Below, in pieces: positions 63,643-64,000 of a DNA stretch of 64,000 nt. Source of the stretch: Butyrivibrio sp. INlla14 (GTDB taxonomy: Bacteria > Bacillota > Clostridia > Lachnospirales > Lachnospiraceae); NCBI RefSeq assembly GCF_900102515.1, contig NZ_FMVS01000009.1, positions 62,001 to 126,000 on the forward strand. The letters are read 5' to 3'. The translations under genes were made by a program, and so were the position numbers. The notes beneath the pieces were generated by a model, which was not told where the DNA came from, made no database searches, and worked only from the letters and a program-made list of their open reading frames with translations. Each line of letters opens with the position of its first letter. Within the stretch, counting starts at the first letter, position 1.

Positions 63643-64000
63643 ATGAAGAAACCATTTTTTACAATTATCATAGTGTCATATAATCCCGGGGAGAAGCTAT
63701 TTGAAACTATTAGAAGTGTAGAAAAGCAGAACTTTACTGACTATAGGATTCTGATAAAGGACGGAATGTCAACTGATGGATCCATTGATAAATTAAAAAT
63801 AGCATACGATATCGGAATTGCCGGCGAAGATGAAGGAAAAGTCATAACTCTTTTAGAGAGCTGTGATAATGGCATTTACCACGGTATGAATATTGCTACG
63901 GCTTTTCTTGAAGGCAAGATCAAGGAAAAGAGAGCTATGAGAGAGGAACTCGATGATCCTCAGGAGGTCAAGCTTTTAAAAGCTGGTGAGGAACCTTCAT
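63643..64000 (+). CDS. Family 2 glycosyltransferase, N-terminal part (runs off the window)
   Basis: ATG 63643 with AAGGGAG 9 nt upstream opens a frame that stays open to the last base (119 codons seen). It begins FFTIIIVSYNPGEKLF, then RSVEKQNFTDYRILIKDGMSTDGS (DGMSTDGS at about 40) and DNGIYHGMNIATAF (about 84), typical of GT2 enzymes. After MNIATA the usual short segment before the DxD site is replaced by a charged stretch (LEGKIKEKRAMREELDDPQ). The DxD site is not yet reached. It is part of the same exopolysaccharide locus. Confidence 0.85.
   Translation, partial: MKKPFFTIIIVSYNPGEKLFETIRSVEKQNFTDYRILIKDGMSTDGSIDKLKIAYDIGIAGEDEGKVITLLESCDNGIYHGMNIATAFLEGKIKEKRAMREELDDPQEVKLLKAGEEPS

Noticed and set aside
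54202..64000. Exopolysaccharide locus as a recently acquired island
   Set aside because: No mobility genes, repeats at the edges or clear change in base or codon use could be seen, although the right edge is outside the window.

Overview
The window looks like a chromosomal segment of a motile, exopolysaccharide-making Gram-positive anaerobe of the Lachnospiraceae, most probably Butyrivibrio or a close relative. The evidence is Firmicutes gene order (hrcA-grpE-dnaK-dnaJ-prmA-rsmE; ireB-ruvX-DUF1292-mltG-like-trmR-U32; mbl-flhO-flhP; comFC-yvyF; cdaA-cdaR-glmM), a CIRCE operator, a Bacillus-type LexA box, type III glutamine synthetase, AT-rich intergenic DNA, strong AGGAGG ribosome binding sites and frequent TTG/GTG starts. 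The genus is an inference, as no search could be run. Almost every gene is on the + strand. The exceptions are an HPr-like gene, a yjfB-like gene and the gmd-fcl pair. No transposase, CRISPR array, prophage or rRNA was seen, and no gap without a gene exceeds 300 bases.

Layout. 1-1.9 kb: end of a secreted subtilase-type protein and a small secreted cohesin-like/Fn3 protein. 2-9.1 kb: CIRCE-controlled heat-shock operon, then two methyltransferase genes. 9.2-13.4 kb: cysteine desulfurase and thiI, a convergent HPr-like gene without the active histidine, and mtaB. 13.5-18.6 kb: the yrrK-yrrO-like block with rnj inserted, ending in two predicted tRNA uridine-34 modification genes. 18.7-23.7 kb: glnN, a tRNA-Gln with its own promoter and terminator, an acyl-ACP thioesterase, cvfB and a CPBP protease. 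23.7-24.1 kb: a cluster of palindromes and a minus-strand yjfB-like gene with a sigma-D type promoter. 24.3-31.9 kb: a PucR/CdaR-type regulator, ftsEX with an M23 hydrolase and an S41 protease, then a PP2C phosphatase, a membrane-anchored Ser/Thr kinase and a small membrane protein. 31.9-36.9 kb: uvrBA behind a LexA box. 37-40.4 kb: mbl and three flagellar rod genes behind a sigma-D type promoter. 40.5-50.3 kb: recD2, comFC, yvyF, two uncharacterised membrane proteins, cdaA-cdaR-glmM, ptsH and a DUF3048 lipoprotein. 50.4-54.1 kb: rmlD-like reductase, a YuiD-like protein, a large polytopic membrane protein and a CAP-domain protein. 54.2-64 kb: gmd-fcl (GDP-fucose), a divergent AraC regulator and an exopolysaccharide cluster that runs off the end.

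How they work together. The first half is mostly housekeeping: protein folding, sulfur transfer to tRNA, tRNA modification, RNA decay and nitrogen assimilation. The middle joins cell-wall remodelling (FtsEX-hydrolase, Mbl, c-di-AMP with GlmM) to motility. The last 10 kb is an envelope glycan locus with nucleotide-sugar synthesis, a priming phosphosugar transferase, a Wzz-like chain-length protein, glycosyltransferases and an EpsG-type polymerase.

The parts least explained by known systems are the kinase/phosphatase/small-membrane-protein trio, the two membrane proteins between yvyF and cdaA, the histidine-less HPr paralogue, the Wzz protein with a degenerate tyrosine-kinase-like domain, and the palindrome family at 23.7 and 40.4 kb.
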